From Mycobacterium bourgelatii (lineage in GTDB: Bacteria; Actinomycetota; Actinomycetes; Mycobacteriales; Mycobacteriaceae): a stretch of DNA of 64,000 bases. A program made the translations under genes and the position numbers. The DNA lies in assembly GCF_010723575.1 (NCBI RefSeq), contig NZ_BLKZ01000002.1:248001-312000 (forward strand), in the 5' to 3' direction. A model generated the notes under the pieces. That model saw nothing but the letters and a program-made list of their open reading frames with translations. It ran no database searches and had not been told where the DNA came from. Of the stretch, positions 27,532 through 35,517 are shown piece by piece (within the stretch, counting starts at the first letter, position 1; each line of letters begins with the position of its first letter).

Positions 27532-27616
27532 CGGCAAAGGCTATCGGTAGGCACGTCTGATCTCGGCCGACTTATCTAGCACGAGGCGGCGGTTTTGGCT
27601 ACTGGGCCGCGCACGG

Positions 27617-27622
27617 TAGCAT
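27617..27622 (+). promoter_or_regulatory. leu leader promoter, -10 TAGCAT (-35 TTGGCT)
   Basis: TAGCAT ends 7 nt before the GTG of the leader peptide at 27630, implying a leaderless transcript. TTGGCT at 27595-27600, with a 16-bp spacer, is a plausible -35. Confidence 0.55.
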
Positions 27623-27629
27623 TCAGGAC

Positions 27630-27671
27630 GTGCATCGGGTGCTCCTCCTCGGACGCCGCGACGGGGTCTGA
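27630..27671 (+). CDS. leuL: leu operon leader peptide (Leu-rich, 13 aa)
   Basis: GTG at 27630 opens a 13-codon frame, MHRVLLLGRRDGV, stopping at TGA 27669-27671. Three consecutive leucine codons (CTC CTC CTC) plus Val codons precede overlapping hairpins upstream of leuA. This is the layout of a transcription attenuator that senses charged tRNA-Leu. The start codon coincides with the predicted transcription start. It is too short to score as an ordinary gene; the call rests on its layout and on recalled predictions of similar leaders before actinobacterial leuA. Confidence 0.72.
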   Translation: MHRVLLLGRRDGV

Positions 27672-27725
27672 TCCAGACCGGCTTCCCGTCGCGGGGGTTC
27701 GCAATGCGCCGGTCTGAGGTCCCCC
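27657..27725 (+). promoter_or_regulatory. leuA attenuator: mutually exclusive RNA hairpins
   Basis: Three alternative pairings exist. GGTCTG (27665-27670) pairs with CAGACC (27674-27679). CGCGACGGG (27657-27665) pairs with CCCGTCGCG (27685-27693). CAGACCGGC (27674-27682) pairs with GCCGGTCTG (27708-27716). The last two cannot coexist as simple nested helices, because the CAGACC strand lies in the loop of the second. GGGGG (27693-27697) and CCCCC (27721-27725) allow a further helix. Ribosome stalling at the CTC codons would cover the 5' strands and shift the balance. leuA starts at 27748 with its own SD (CCGGAGC). Confidence 0.68.
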
Positions 27726-27747
27726 AAAATTCACCGGAGCAACTACC

Positions 27748-29550
27748 GTGACCAATTCTGATTCACCCGACGTCTATCGTTCAGCCCGCACCATCGTCAA
27801 ACCGGACGGCCCAACTGCACCAGGTCAGCCCGTGTGGAACCCCCAGCGCAACACGTCGATGCCGGTCAGCAGGTATCGGCCGTTCGCCGAGGAAGTCGAA
27901 CCCATCCGCCTGCCCGACCGCACCTGGCCGGACCGCGTCATCGAGCGCGCGCCCCTGTGGTGCGCGGTAGACCTGCGCGACGGCAACCAGGCGCTGATCG
28001 ACCCGATGAGCCCGGCCCGCAAGCGCCGCATGTTCGACCTGCTGGTGCGCATGGGCTACAAGGAGATCGAGGTCGGATTTCCCTCGGCCAGCCAGACCGA
28101 TTTCGACTTCGTCCGCGAGATCATCACCGACGGCGCCATTCCCGACGACGTCACCATCCAGGTGCTGACGCAGTGCCGACCCGAGCTGATCGAGCGGACC
28201 TTCCTGGCGTGTGAAGGCGCCAACAAGGTGATCGTGCACTTCTACAACTCGACGTCGATCCTGCAGCGCCGCGTGGTCTTCCGGGCCGACCGGGATGCGG
28301 TGCTGGCGATCGCGACCGACGGCGCGCGCAAGTGCGTCGAGGAAGCCGCCAAATACCCGGGCACGCAGTGGCGGTTCGAGTATTCGCCGGAGTCCTACAC
28401 CGGTACCGAGCTGGAATACGCCCGGGACGTGTGCAACGCCGTCGGCGAGATCATCCAGCCGACGCCGGACAACCCGATCATCTTCAACCTGCCCGCCACG
28501 GTGGAGATGACCACGCCCAACGTCTACGCCGACTCGATCGAGTGGATGAGCCGCAACCTGGCCAACCGGGAGTCGGTCATCCTGAGTCTGCACCCCCACA
28601 ACGACCGCGGAACTGCCGTTGCCGCAGCCGAATTGGGCTACCAGGCCGGCGCCGACCGGATCGAGGGCTGCCTGTTCGGCAACGGCGAGCGCACCGGAAA
28701 CGTCTGCCTGGTGACGTTGGGGCTGAACCTGTTCTCGCGCGGCGTGGACCCGCAGATCGACTTCTCCAACATCGACGAGATCCGGCGCACGGTCGAGTAC
28801 TGCAACCAACTGCCGGTGCACGAGCGGCACCCCTACGGCGGTGACCTGGTCTACACCGCGTTTTCCGGCAGTCACCAGGACGCCATCAACAAGGGCCTGG
28901 ACGCGATGAAGTTCGACGCCGATGCCGCCGACACCGACGTCGACGACATGCTCTGGCAGGTGCCTTACCTGCCCATCGACCCCAAGGACGTCGGGCGCAC
29001 CTACGAGGCGGTGATCCGGGTCAACTCCCAGTCCGGCAAGGGCGGGGTGGCCTACATCATGAAGACCGACCATGGTTTGGCCCTGCCGCGCCGGCTGCAG
29101 ATCGAGTTCTCGCAGGTGATCCAGAAACTGGCCGATGGCGAGGGCGGCGAGGTCTCGCCGAAGGAGATGTGGGAGGCGTTCTCCGAGGAGTATCTGGCGC
29201 CGATCCGGCCGCTGGAGCGCATCCGACAGCACGTCGATGCCGCCGAGGAAGACACCGGCACCACCAGCATCACCGCGGCCGTCAAGATCGACGGTGTCGA
29301 GACCGAGATCAAGGGCGAAGGCAACGGGCCGCTGGCCGCGTTCGTCCACGCCCTGGGCACCGTCGGGTTCGACGTCGCCGTGCTGGATTACTCCGAGCAC
29401 GCAATGAGTGCCGGCGACGACGCGCAGGCCGCCGCCTACGTGGAGGCTTCGGTCGGGGGCAAGACCGTCTGGGGTGTGGGCATCGCGCCGTCGATCACGA
29501 CCGCATCGCTGCGGGCGGTGGTGTCGGCGGTCAACCGCGCCGTGCGCTAG
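27748..29550 (+). CDS. leuA: 2-isopropylmalate synthase
   Basis: A 600-residue enzyme that condenses acetyl-CoA with 2-ketoisovalerate in the first committed step of leucine synthesis. The catalytic HMGL-like TIM barrel includes DLRDGNQALIDPM (about residues 72-84), EVGFPSASQTDFDF and LSLHPHNDRGTA (metal-ligand histidines). The C-terminal LeuA dimer/regulatory domain includes TEIKGEGNGPLAAFVHAL and ends with VGIAPSITTASLRAVV. The M. tuberculosis protein has polymorphic 19-residue repeats near the C-terminus (recalled); here the same spot reads YVEASVGGKTVWGVG with none. GTG start, behind the attenuator. Confidence 0.97.
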   Translation: MTNSDSPDVYRSARTIVKPDGPTAPGQPVWNPQRNTSMPVSRYRPFAEEVEPIRLPDRTWPDRVIERAPLWCAVDLRDGNQALIDPMSPARKRRMFDLLVRMGYKEIEVGFPSASQTDFDFVREIITDGAIPDDVTIQVLTQCRPELIERTFLACEGANKVIVHFYNSTSILQRRVVFRADRDAVLAIATDGARKCVEEAAKYPGTQWRFEYSPESYTGTELEYARDVCNAVGEIIQPTPDNPIIFNLPATVEMTTPNVYADSIEWMSRNLANRESVILSLHPHNDRGTAVAAAELGYQAGADRIEGCLFGNGERTGNVCLVTLGLNLFSRGVDPQIDFSNIDEIRRTVEYCNQLPVHERHPYGGDLVYTAFSGSHQDAINKGLDAMKFDADAADTDVDDMLWQVPYLPIDPKDVGRTYEAVIRVNSQSGKGGVAYIMKTDHGLALPRRLQIEFSQVIQKLADGEGGEVSPKEMWEAFSEEYLAPIRPLERIRQHVDAAEEDTGTTSITAAVKIDGVETEIKGEGNGPLAAFVHALGTVGFDVAVLDYSEHAMSAGDDAQAAAYVEASVGGKTVWGVGIAPSITTASLRAVVSAVNRAVR

Positions 29551-30070
29551 CCCAGCTTGGTCAGCAGCGCGCTGGCCAGGCGCTGGGCCTGCGCACACGT
29601 GTCGGTCACAGCCGTCAGGTAATACCAGCGCTTGAGCACCGTCACCGCCGCATCCGGCCCCGGCGTGCAGTACGCCTGTTCGCCGAGGTTGGGGACCTGC
29701 TCGACCGGACTGGTACTGGCTGCTTCCTGCTTGATCCTGGCGAAGGTGCCGGACACCAGTTGCGGCAATCCATGTTGGGTTGCCTGCCGTCGACGCAGTT
29801 TCCCCAGAACAGGGTGAAGCTGACGGTGTTGCCTTCCGCCGGGACCGATTCACAGTCCTGTTGGCCAAGCCCGTTGTGCGTTCGCGTTGGGGCCGGATAC
29901 GGCTTGCCTACGGCCTGGCTGACGTCATCGGCACTGAGCAGTGCGCACAGGTTCGCGGGCACGTGCACGACGTCGCTGGTCGCGCCGTTCGCGTCGCCCC
30001 CGCACGCGGTCAGCGTCAGCGCGGTTCCCAATAACGTCACCGCCGCGGTTGCCGCACGTCCCCTCCGCAT
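29547..30070 (-). pseudogene. Secreted lipoprotein (DUF3558-like), frameshifted
   Basis: The N-terminal part reads MRRGRAATAAVTLLGTALTL followed by the lipobox TACGG. Mature sequence follows (VPANLCALLSADDVSQAVGK, then TVSFTLFWGNCVDG). Homologous-looking sequence continues in another frame (LVSGTFARIKQEAASTSPVE, then GEQAYCTPGPDAAVTVLKRW) and ends at 29547. The change of frame lies between about 29765 and 29800. The composition and the NLCALLSADDV motif resemble DUF3558 mycobacterial lipoproteins. It overlaps the leuA stop by 4 bp. It is either a recent pseudogene or carries a sequencing indel. Confidence 0.62.
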
Positions 30071-30145
30071 CGGTTCAACGTATCCGCCCACCTGCGGTGG
30101 CGTGACTACAAAACCTCGGCCAGATTGCTAGGCGCTGCCAAACCG

Positions 30146-30235
30146 CTAGACGGCGAAGTACGCGCTGATCAGTCGGTCGACCAGGCCGAGCTTGCTGAAC
30201 AGGTAGCCGTTGAGCAATCGGCTCAGTTCTTCCAT
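30146..30235 (-). other. Orphan 29-codon C-terminal-like reading frame
   Basis: The minus strand reads MEELSRLLNGYLFSKLGLVD and nine more residues before TAG. The amphipathic pattern and natural stop look like the end of a lost gene, located just downstream of the exonuclease gene. The frame stays open and protein-like upstream to PPDQ. I do not recognise a family, and chance is possible. Confidence 0.2.
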
Positions 30236-30301
30236 CTGGTCGGGCGGACTTTACGGCCGCGGCAGGGCAGGGCGGGTGCGCAAGTGTTCGACGTGGGGTC
30301 T

Positions 30302-31294
30302 TCAGAAGAGGGCGAATTGCTCGTCGACGAGGGTGGTGTCCACGAAATGCTCCATGGTTCGGCCGCCGACGACCGAGCCGACACGGTCAATGAATTGGGT
30401 GTCGGAAACCACCGGTACGCCCAGTTGTAAAGCGCGGTATCCCTTGCCCTGTTCCGGCGCGATGTCGTTGCAGACCACCAGCGAGGTGTCGCGGTCAACG
30501 TCGTCGGCGTAGGCCAGGCCGGCGTGCAATATCCGTTCGACGAGTTCCTCGTGAGTGCGTCTCACCTCGGCAGCCAGTGCCACGCGCATGCCTTGGACCA
30601 GCGGCCTGCCGGCGACGTAGCGGCCGGGGTTGAGGTACGGGCAGGGCATGCGGGACGCCAGTGCCTTCAGCGGTCGCAGCTCGTCGTGGGTCACCCTGCC
30701 GTTCGGCCAGCGACGTCGGGTGACGGGATGGATCGGCAGCCAGACGTCGCGGTCACGGGCCCGCTCCAATGCGGGTGCCAGGATCCCGCTGAGCACGCGC
30801 GCGTCGTCAAACGCGTCGTGCGGGCGTTCCTGGGCGACGCCCCAGTGCGCGGCCAGGGTCTCCAACCGCAAATTGTCGAGGCCCAAATCCAGTCGCCGGG
30901 CCAACTCGACCGTGCACATGACCGAGTCCACCGGGAGTTCGGCGTCGGCCATCTCTGCCTCGGCAGCCAGAAACGCATAGTCGAACGCGACGTTGTGCGC
31001 CACCAAGGTGCGGCCGCGCAGCACCTTCGTGACGTCGCCCACAATGTCGGCGAATTGCGGCTGGTCCTCGAGCATCGCCGCCGTCAGGCCATGCACGTGT
31101 GTCGGCCCGGGGTCGACTCCGGGGTTGAGCAGGCTGACCACGGATTGCTCCACCCGGCCCGCAGCGTCCAGGCCGAGGACAGCGAGGCTGATGATCCGGG
31201 CTTGACCCGGCCGGAAGCCCGAGGTCTCGACGTCGATAACGGCCCAACCTGCGTCCGGCTCGCGCGCCGGACGACCCCAGGAAATCCGGTTCAT
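30302..31294 (-). CDS. dnaQ: DEDDh exonuclease with BRCT domain (DnaQ-like)
   Basis: A 330-residue protein at the Rv3711c position. The N-terminal exonuclease has Exo I VIDVETSGF (D21, E23), Exo II VAHNVAFDYAFL and Exo III HDAFDDARV (DEDDh type). The C-terminal BRCT-like domain spans about residues 235-320 (GMRVALAAEVRRTHEELVER, then VVSDTQFIDRV). It is annotated as the polymerase III epsilon subunit by tradition. Mycobacterial DnaE1 has its own PHP proofreading activity, so this protein more likely serves in repair or an accessory role. It starts at ATG 31294, followed upstream by the VNTR at 31385. Confidence 0.9.
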   Translation of the reverse strand: MNRISWGRPAREPDAGWAVIDVETSGFRPGQARIISLAVLGLDAAGRVEQSVVSLLNPGVDPGPTHVHGLTAAMLEDQPQFADIVGDVTKVLRGRTLVAHNVAFDYAFLAAEAEMADAELPVDSVMCTVELARRLDLGLDNLRLETLAAHWGVAQERPHDAFDDARVLSGILAPALERARDRDVWLPIHPVTRRRWPNGRVTHDELRPLKALASRMPCPYLNPGRYVAGRPLVQGMRVALAAEVRRTHEELVERILHAGLAYADDVDRDTSLVVCNDIAPEQGKGYRALQLGVPVVSDTQFIDRVGSVVGGRTMEHFVDTTLVDEQFALF

Positions 31295-31384
31295 GGCATG
31301 AGGATGGCACGTCAGACCGACATGCCATCCTCACCGCGCATCGTGTCGGCCATTTTGCTGCGCGGCGATTACCTGCAATCCCCC

Positions 31385-31590
31385 TGCGCCCGGCGCGGCG
31401 AGGGCCGCGCTTGCGATCGCACCCGGCCACAGGGCGACCCGCTGCGCCCGGCGCCGAGCGCCGCGCTTGCGATCGCACCCGGCCACAGGGCGACCCGCTG
31501 CGCCCGGCGCCGAGCGCCGCGCTTGCGATCGCACCCGGCCACAGGGCGACCCGCTGCGCCCGGCGCCGAGCGCCGCGCTTGCGATCGCCC
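31385..31590. repeat. VNTR, 56-bp unit, about 3.6 copies
   Basis: Exact 56-bp periodicity: TTGCGATCGC-type anchors at 31411, 31467, 31523 and 31579. Units are near-identical (GCACCCGGCCACAGGGCGAC core). The repeat occupies the 309-bp gap between dnaQ and murT and ends next to the murT -10 box. M. tuberculosis has a VNTR near 4156 kb (QUB-4156), which I believe is at this same junction. Confidence 0.93.
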
Positions 31591-31591
31591 T

Positions 31592-31597
31592 TAAACT
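31592..31597 (+). promoter_or_regulatory. -10 hexamer TAAACT, leaderless promoter of murT
   Basis: TAAACT ends 6 nt before the GTG at 31604, with no SD. The last VNTR unit ends immediately upstream, so the -35 region lies in repeat DNA. Confidence 0.52.
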
Positions 31598-31603
31598 GCC
31601 CGG

Positions 31604-32833
31604 GTGGTTACCGCCCGTGCTCGCCTAGCCCTCGCCGCCGGTTCCGGTGCGCGCTGGGCATCGCGGGTGACCGGTCGCGGAGCCGGAGCGATGATCGGCG
31701 GCCTGGTCGCAATGACCCTGGACCCCTCGGTGCTCCGTCAGCTCGGTGAGGGCCGGCGCACGGTCATCGTCACCGGTACCAACGGCAAGTCGACGACGAC
31801 CCGGATGACAGCGGCCGCGCTAGGAACGCTCGGTGCCGTCGCCACCAACGCCGAGGGCGCCAACATGGACGCAGGTCTGGTCGCCGCGCTGGCTGCGAAC
31901 CGCGACGCCGAGCTGGCGGCCCTGGAAGTCGACGAGATGCACGTGCCGCATGTCGCCGACGCCGTTTCCCCGGCCGTCATCGTGCTGCTGAATCTGTCCC
32001 GCGACCAGCTCGACCGTGTCGGCGAAATCAACGTGATCGAACGAACACTGCGGTCTGGCCTGGCCCGGCACCCGAAGGCGACCGTCGTTGCCAACTGTGA
32101 CGATGTGCTGATGACGTCGGCGGCCTACGACAGCCCGCACGTGGTGTGGGTGGCCGCCGGCGGTTCATGGGCGAACGACTCGGTCAGCTGTCCCCGCAGC
32201 GGCGAAGTTATCGTCCGCGAGCAAGGACACTGGTACTCCACCGGTGCGGATTTCAAGCGACCCAGCCCGGACTGGTGGTTCGATGACGACACCATCTACG
32301 GGCCGGGTGGGGTCGCGCTGCCGATGAAGTTGGCGTTGCCTGGCGCAGTGAACCGCGGGAATGCAGCGCAGGCCGTGGCGGCCGCCGTGGCCTTGGGTGT
32401 GGATCCGTCGTCTGCCGTGGCTGCGGTGTCGAACGTGGACGAGGTGGCCGGTCGCTACCGGACAGTCCGACTCGGCGCCCACGAAGCGCGCATCCTGCTG
32501 GCCAAGAATCCGGCAGGTTGGCAGGAAGCGCTGTCGATGGTGGACAAGCACGCGGCGGGGGTGGTCATCGCGGTCAACGGGCAGGTGCCCGACGGCGAGG
32601 ATCTGTCCTGGCTGTGGGACGTGCGCTTCGAGCACTTCGAAGAAACCGCGGTGGTCGCGGCCGGTGAACGCGGCACGGACCTCGCGGTTCGCCTGGGGTA
32701 CGCGGGAGTCGAACACACCCTGGTGCACGACACCCTGGCGGCCATCGCGTCCTGCCCACCCGGCCGCGTGGAGGTCGTCGCCAACTACACGGCTTTCCTG
32801 CAGTTGCAACGAGCATTGGCGCGCCGTGGCTGA
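31604..32833 (+). CDS. murT: Lipid II isoglutaminyl synthase subunit MurT
   Basis: A 409-residue Mur-ligase-like protein. With GatD it amidates the D-Glu of lipid II to D-iso-Gln. The P-loop VTGTNGKSTTTRM is at residues 56-68 and the Mur motif LNLSRDQLDRVGE follows. The C-terminal DUF1727 domain is present (NPAGWQEALSMVD, EHTLVHDT). The zinc-ribbon cysteines known in staphylococcal MurT are mostly missing (only SVSCPRSGEVIV is evident). The start is a leaderless GTG at 31604. It overlaps gatD by 8 bp. Confidence 0.94.
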   Translation: MVTARARLALAAGSGARWASRVTGRGAGAMIGGLVAMTLDPSVLRQLGEGRRTVIVTGTNGKSTTTRMTAAALGTLGAVATNAEGANMDAGLVAALAANRDAELAALEVDEMHVPHVADAVSPAVIVLLNLSRDQLDRVGEINVIERTLRSGLARHPKATVVANCDDVLMTSAAYDSPHVVWVAAGGSWANDSVSCPRSGEVIVREQGHWYSTGADFKRPSPDWWFDDDTIYGPGGVALPMKLALPGAVNRGNAAQAVAAAVALGVDPSSAVAAVSNVDEVAGRYRTVRLGAHEARILLAKNPAGWQEALSMVDKHAAGVVIAVNGQVPDGEDLSWLWDVRFEHFEETAVVAAGERGTDLAVRLGYAGVEHTLVHDTLAAIASCPPGRVEVVANYTAFLQLQRALARRG

Positions 32834-33533
32834 CTCGGTGGTGCGGATCGGGCTCGTGCTGCCCGACGTCATGGGAACCTACGGCGACGGCGGAAACGCC
32901 GTGGTGCTGCGGCAGCGTCTGCGGCTGCGGGGCATCGCCGCCGAAATCGTCGAGGTAACGCTGAACGATCCGGTCCCCGACTCGCTCGACCTGTACACGC
33001 TGGGCGGCGCTGAGGACTACGCACAGCGGTTGGCGACCCGACACTTGCAGCGGTACCCAGGCCTGCAGCGCGCGGCCGAGCGGGGGGCACCCGTGCTGGC
33101 GATCTGTGCGGCCATCCAGGTGCTTGGGCATTGGTACGAGACGTCGTCCGGGGAACGCGTCGACGGGGTCGGCATGCTCGACGTCACGACGTCGCCGCAG
33201 AACTCCCGGACGATCGGCGAGCTGGTGGCCAAGCCCTTGTTGTCCGGGTTGAGTCAGCGCCTCACCGGGTTCGAGAATCACCGGGGCGGAACGGTGTTGG
33301 GGCCGGACGCTGCTCCGTTGAGTGCGGTCGTCAAGGGCGCCGGCAACCGGGCGGGCGACGGTATCGACGGTGCCGTTCAGGGCAGCGTCGTCGCGACCTA
33401 CATGCACGGGCCGTGCCTAGCGCGCAATCCGGAGTTGGCCGACCTGCTGCTCGGCAAGGTGGTGGGTTCGCTGCCGCCGCTGGAACTGCCCGAGGTGGAG
33501 TTGTTGCGTCGGGAACGGTTCGGGGCGCGCTAA
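32826..33533 (+). CDS. gatD: Lipid II isoglutaminyl synthase, glutaminase subunit GatD
   Basis: A 235-residue class I glutamine amidotransferase that supplies ammonia to MurT. The nucleophile is C94 in VLAICAAIQVLGHWY and the catalytic His is H194 in ATYMHGPCLARN. The N-terminal region LVLPDVMGTYGDGGNAVVLR is typical of CobB/CobQ-like GatD proteins. GTG start at 32826, inside the murT 3' end, so the two subunits are translationally coupled. Older annotation calls the Rv3713 orthologue cobQ2. Confidence 0.94.
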   Translation: MADSVVRIGLVLPDVMGTYGDGGNAVVLRQRLRLRGIAAEIVEVTLNDPVPDSLDLYTLGGAEDYAQRLATRHLQRYPGLQRAAERGAPVLAICAAIQVLGHWYETSSGERVDGVGMLDVTTSPQNSRTIGELVAKPLLSGLSQRLTGFENHRGGTVLGPDAAPLSAVVKGAGNRAGDGIDGAVQGSVVATYMHGPCLARNPELADLLLGKVVGSLPPLELPEVELLRRERFGAR

Positions 33534-33536
33534 GGG

Positions 33537-34400
33537 TCAGGGCCGCCAGCCGCGTGACAGCAGCGCTTCCCGCACGAGGGCCACGATCTCGTCGGGCTTG
33601 TCTTCGTTGATCACCCGGATGATGATCCAGCCCAGCCTTTCCAACTTTCGTAGCCGCTTTAGGTCACCCACGTATCGGCGCCGGTCGGTGCGGTGCTGAT
33701 CGCCGTCGTACTCAACGCCGATTTTGTACCGCTCCCAACCCATGTCAACGACGCCGACGGCCCACAAGTTTTCACTCACCGGAATCTGCGTCTCCGGAGT
33801 TGGGAACCCCGCGTCGATGAGCAGCAGCCTTAGCCATGTTTCCTTCGGCGACGCGGCGCCACCGTCGACCAGCGGCAATATGTTGAGCAGCCGTTGTGTA
33901 CCCCGCGCGCCTGTGTAGCGCTTGGCCAGGGGCAGCACGTCTTCGATGGAGAACGACGTCGCGTACATCAGTGCGTCCAGGCGTGCCACCGCTTCCCCAC
34001 GCGGCAACTGCCGCCCGAGGTCGTATGCCGTACGCGCCACGGTGGTGACCGGAAGACCGACCCTGCGGGTGATTTCGTCTTCGCAGAGCGTCGCGTCGCG
34101 GGCCGCAATTCCTTGTGGGGGACGGGTATTCGTCCAGATCAGCTCGATAGGGGTGTCGTGGTCTACCCACTGAGCGCCGTGCAACGCCGAGGCCGCAGCG
34201 CCTGCGATCACAGCTTTGCGGCCCGACCATAACCAGGCCCCGACGGTCCGGTCCCGCAGCGTCAGCGTGTGTTCCTTCGGCGTGTAGATGCCAGGAAAGA
34301 ACGGCCGGTACCAACGTTGCAGCTCATACCTGGTGAGGTCGCCGTTGGTCACTGCATCCTTGCCGATGAATACCTGTTCCTTGCCGCAAACCAGCGCCAT
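33537..34400 (-). CDS. DUF559 nuclease-fold protein with AbiEi-like N-terminal region
   Basis: A 287-residue protein at the Rv3714c position. The C-terminal third is a DUF559/very-short-patch-repair-like fold: KIGVEYDGDQHRTDRRRYVGD, then LERLGWIIIRV (E/D residues of a PD-(D/E)XK-type site). The N-terminal half has a winged-helix/AbiEi-like look (RWYRPFFPGIYTPKEH). No partner toxin gene adjoins it. I chose ATG 34400 (MALVCGKEQ); the frame stays open through the 102-bp repeats up to 34739. It is convergent with gatD, 3 bp apart. Confidence 0.82.
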   Translation of the reverse strand: MALVCGKEQVFIGKDAVTNGDLTRYELQRWYRPFFPGIYTPKEHTLTLRDRTVGAWLWSGRKAVIAGAAASALHGAQWVDHDTPIELIWTNTRPPQGIAARDATLCEDEITRRVGLPVTTVARTAYDLGRQLPRGEAVARLDALMYATSFSIEDVLPLAKRYTGARGTQRLLNILPLVDGGAASPKETWLRLLLIDAGFPTPETQIPVSENLWAVGVVDMGWERYKIGVEYDGDQHRTDRRRYVGDLKRLRKLERLGWIIIRVINEDKPDEIVALVREALLSRGWRP

Positions 34401-34441
34401 GGTTGCAGATGCTGGCACTGGGGGCCGACAAGTTTTCCGAG

Positions 34442-34801
34442 CCTGAAGATTTGCAGGAAAAGTTCGAGTGCAGACCTGCAGGATTACAGGCTCACGCCCG
34501 ACGACCACCACACCACACGCCACAACCCCACCCACACCGCGACCCTGAAGATTCGCAGGAAAAACCCGAGTGCAGACCTGCAGGATTACAGGCTCACGCC
34601 TGACGGCCACCACACCCCACGCCACAACCCCACCCACACCGCGACCCTGAAGATTCGCAGGAAAAACCCGAGTGCAGACCTGCAGGATTACAGGCTCACG
34701 CCTGACGGCCACCACGCCCGACGCCACAACCCCACCCACACCGCGACCCTGAAGATTCGCAGGAAAAGTTCGAGTGCAGACCTGCAGGATTACAGGCTCG
34801 C
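34442..34801. repeat. VNTR, 102-bp unit, about 3.5 copies
   Basis: CCTGAAGAT anchors occur at 34442, 34544, 34646 and 34748, an exact 102-bp period. The units share the palindrome CCTGCAGG and GGATTACAGGCTC. As 102 equals 34 codons, the minus-strand frame of the DUF559 gene stays open through the whole array, encoding repeated REPVILQVCTRVFPANLQ peptides. The array occupies most of the 482-bp gap between recR and the DUF559 gene. Confidence 0.95.
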
Positions 34802-34836
34802 GCCGAGCGCCGAGCGCCGAGCGCCGAGCGTCGAGC
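34802..34836. repeat. 7-bp tandem repeat GCCGAGC, 5 copies
   Basis: Four perfect GCCGAGC units and a fifth variant (GTCGAGC) directly follow the 102-bp array, 47 bp before the recR stop. Confidence 0.85.
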
Positions 34837-34882
34837 AGCGACCAGACCCGACTACACCAGACCCGAACCGAACGCCGCCAAA

Positions 34883-35494
34883 TCAGACGAGCACGCGGCG
34901 GCCCGCCAACGCACGCCCGAGCGTCAGTTCGTCGGCGAATTCCAGATCGCCACCCATGGGAAGCCCAGACGCGATCCGGGTCACGGTCAACCCGGGGATG
35001 TCGCGCAGCATCCGCACCAGATAGGTCGCTGTCGCCTCACCCTCGGTATTGGGGTCGGTAGCGATGATCACCTCGGTGATGTCGACATCGTCGACGCGCT
35101 GGCCGATCCGAGTCAGCAGCTCACGGATGCGCAATTGCTCCGGCCCGATTCCAGACAACGGGTCTAGCGCCCCGCCCAACACGTGGTAGCGACCGCGGAA
35201 TTCGCGGGTGCGCTCGACGGCCTGAATGTCCTTGGGTTCTTCGACGACGCACACCACCGACGCGTCTCGACGCGCGTCGGAACAAATCCTGCATCGCTCG
35301 TCGTCGGAGACGTTGCCGCACACCGCGCAAAACCGCACCCCGTCGCGAACCTTGCCGAGCACAGCCATCAGCCGGTCGATGTCCGGTGGTTCCACGGACA
35401 GAAGGTAGAACGCGATGCGCTGCGCGCTCTTGGGGCCGATGCCCGGCAGCTTGCCGAGCTCGTCGATCAGGTCCTGAACGGGTCCTTCAAACAT
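34883..35494 (-). CDS. recR: Recombination mediator protein RecR
   Basis: A 203-residue RecR, which with RecO assists RecA loading at gaps. The N-terminal HhH motif KLPGIGPKSAQRIAFYLL is followed by a four-cysteine zinc finger at C56, C59, C68 and C71 (FCAVCGN...CRIC). The Toprim domain includes CVVEEPKDIQAVERT and VIIATDPNTEGEATA, ending at LTLGRALAGRR. The ATG at 35494 is 24 bp from the ybaB stop; recR follows ybaB, as in most bacteria. Confidence 0.97.
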   Translation of the reverse strand: MFEGPVQDLIDELGKLPGIGPKSAQRIAFYLLSVEPPDIDRLMAVLGKVRDGVRFCAVCGNVSDDERCRICSDARRDASVVCVVEEPKDIQAVERTREFRGRYHVLGGALDPLSGIGPEQLRIRELLTRIGQRVDDVDITEVIIATDPNTEGEATATYLVRMLRDIPGLTVTRIASGLPMGGDLEFADELTLGRALAGRRVLV

Positions 35495-35517
35495 GCTGGC
35501 GCAAGTGTTAGGGCTGG

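Noticed and set aside
33537..34400. DUF559/AbiEi-like protein as part of a toxin-antitoxin pair
   Set aside because: No AbiEii-type nucleotidyltransferase or other toxin gene is adjacent.
34442..34801. Regularly spaced repeats that could suggest a CRISPR array
   Set aside because: Whole 102-bp units are near-identical with no variable spacers and no cas genes; it is a VNTR.
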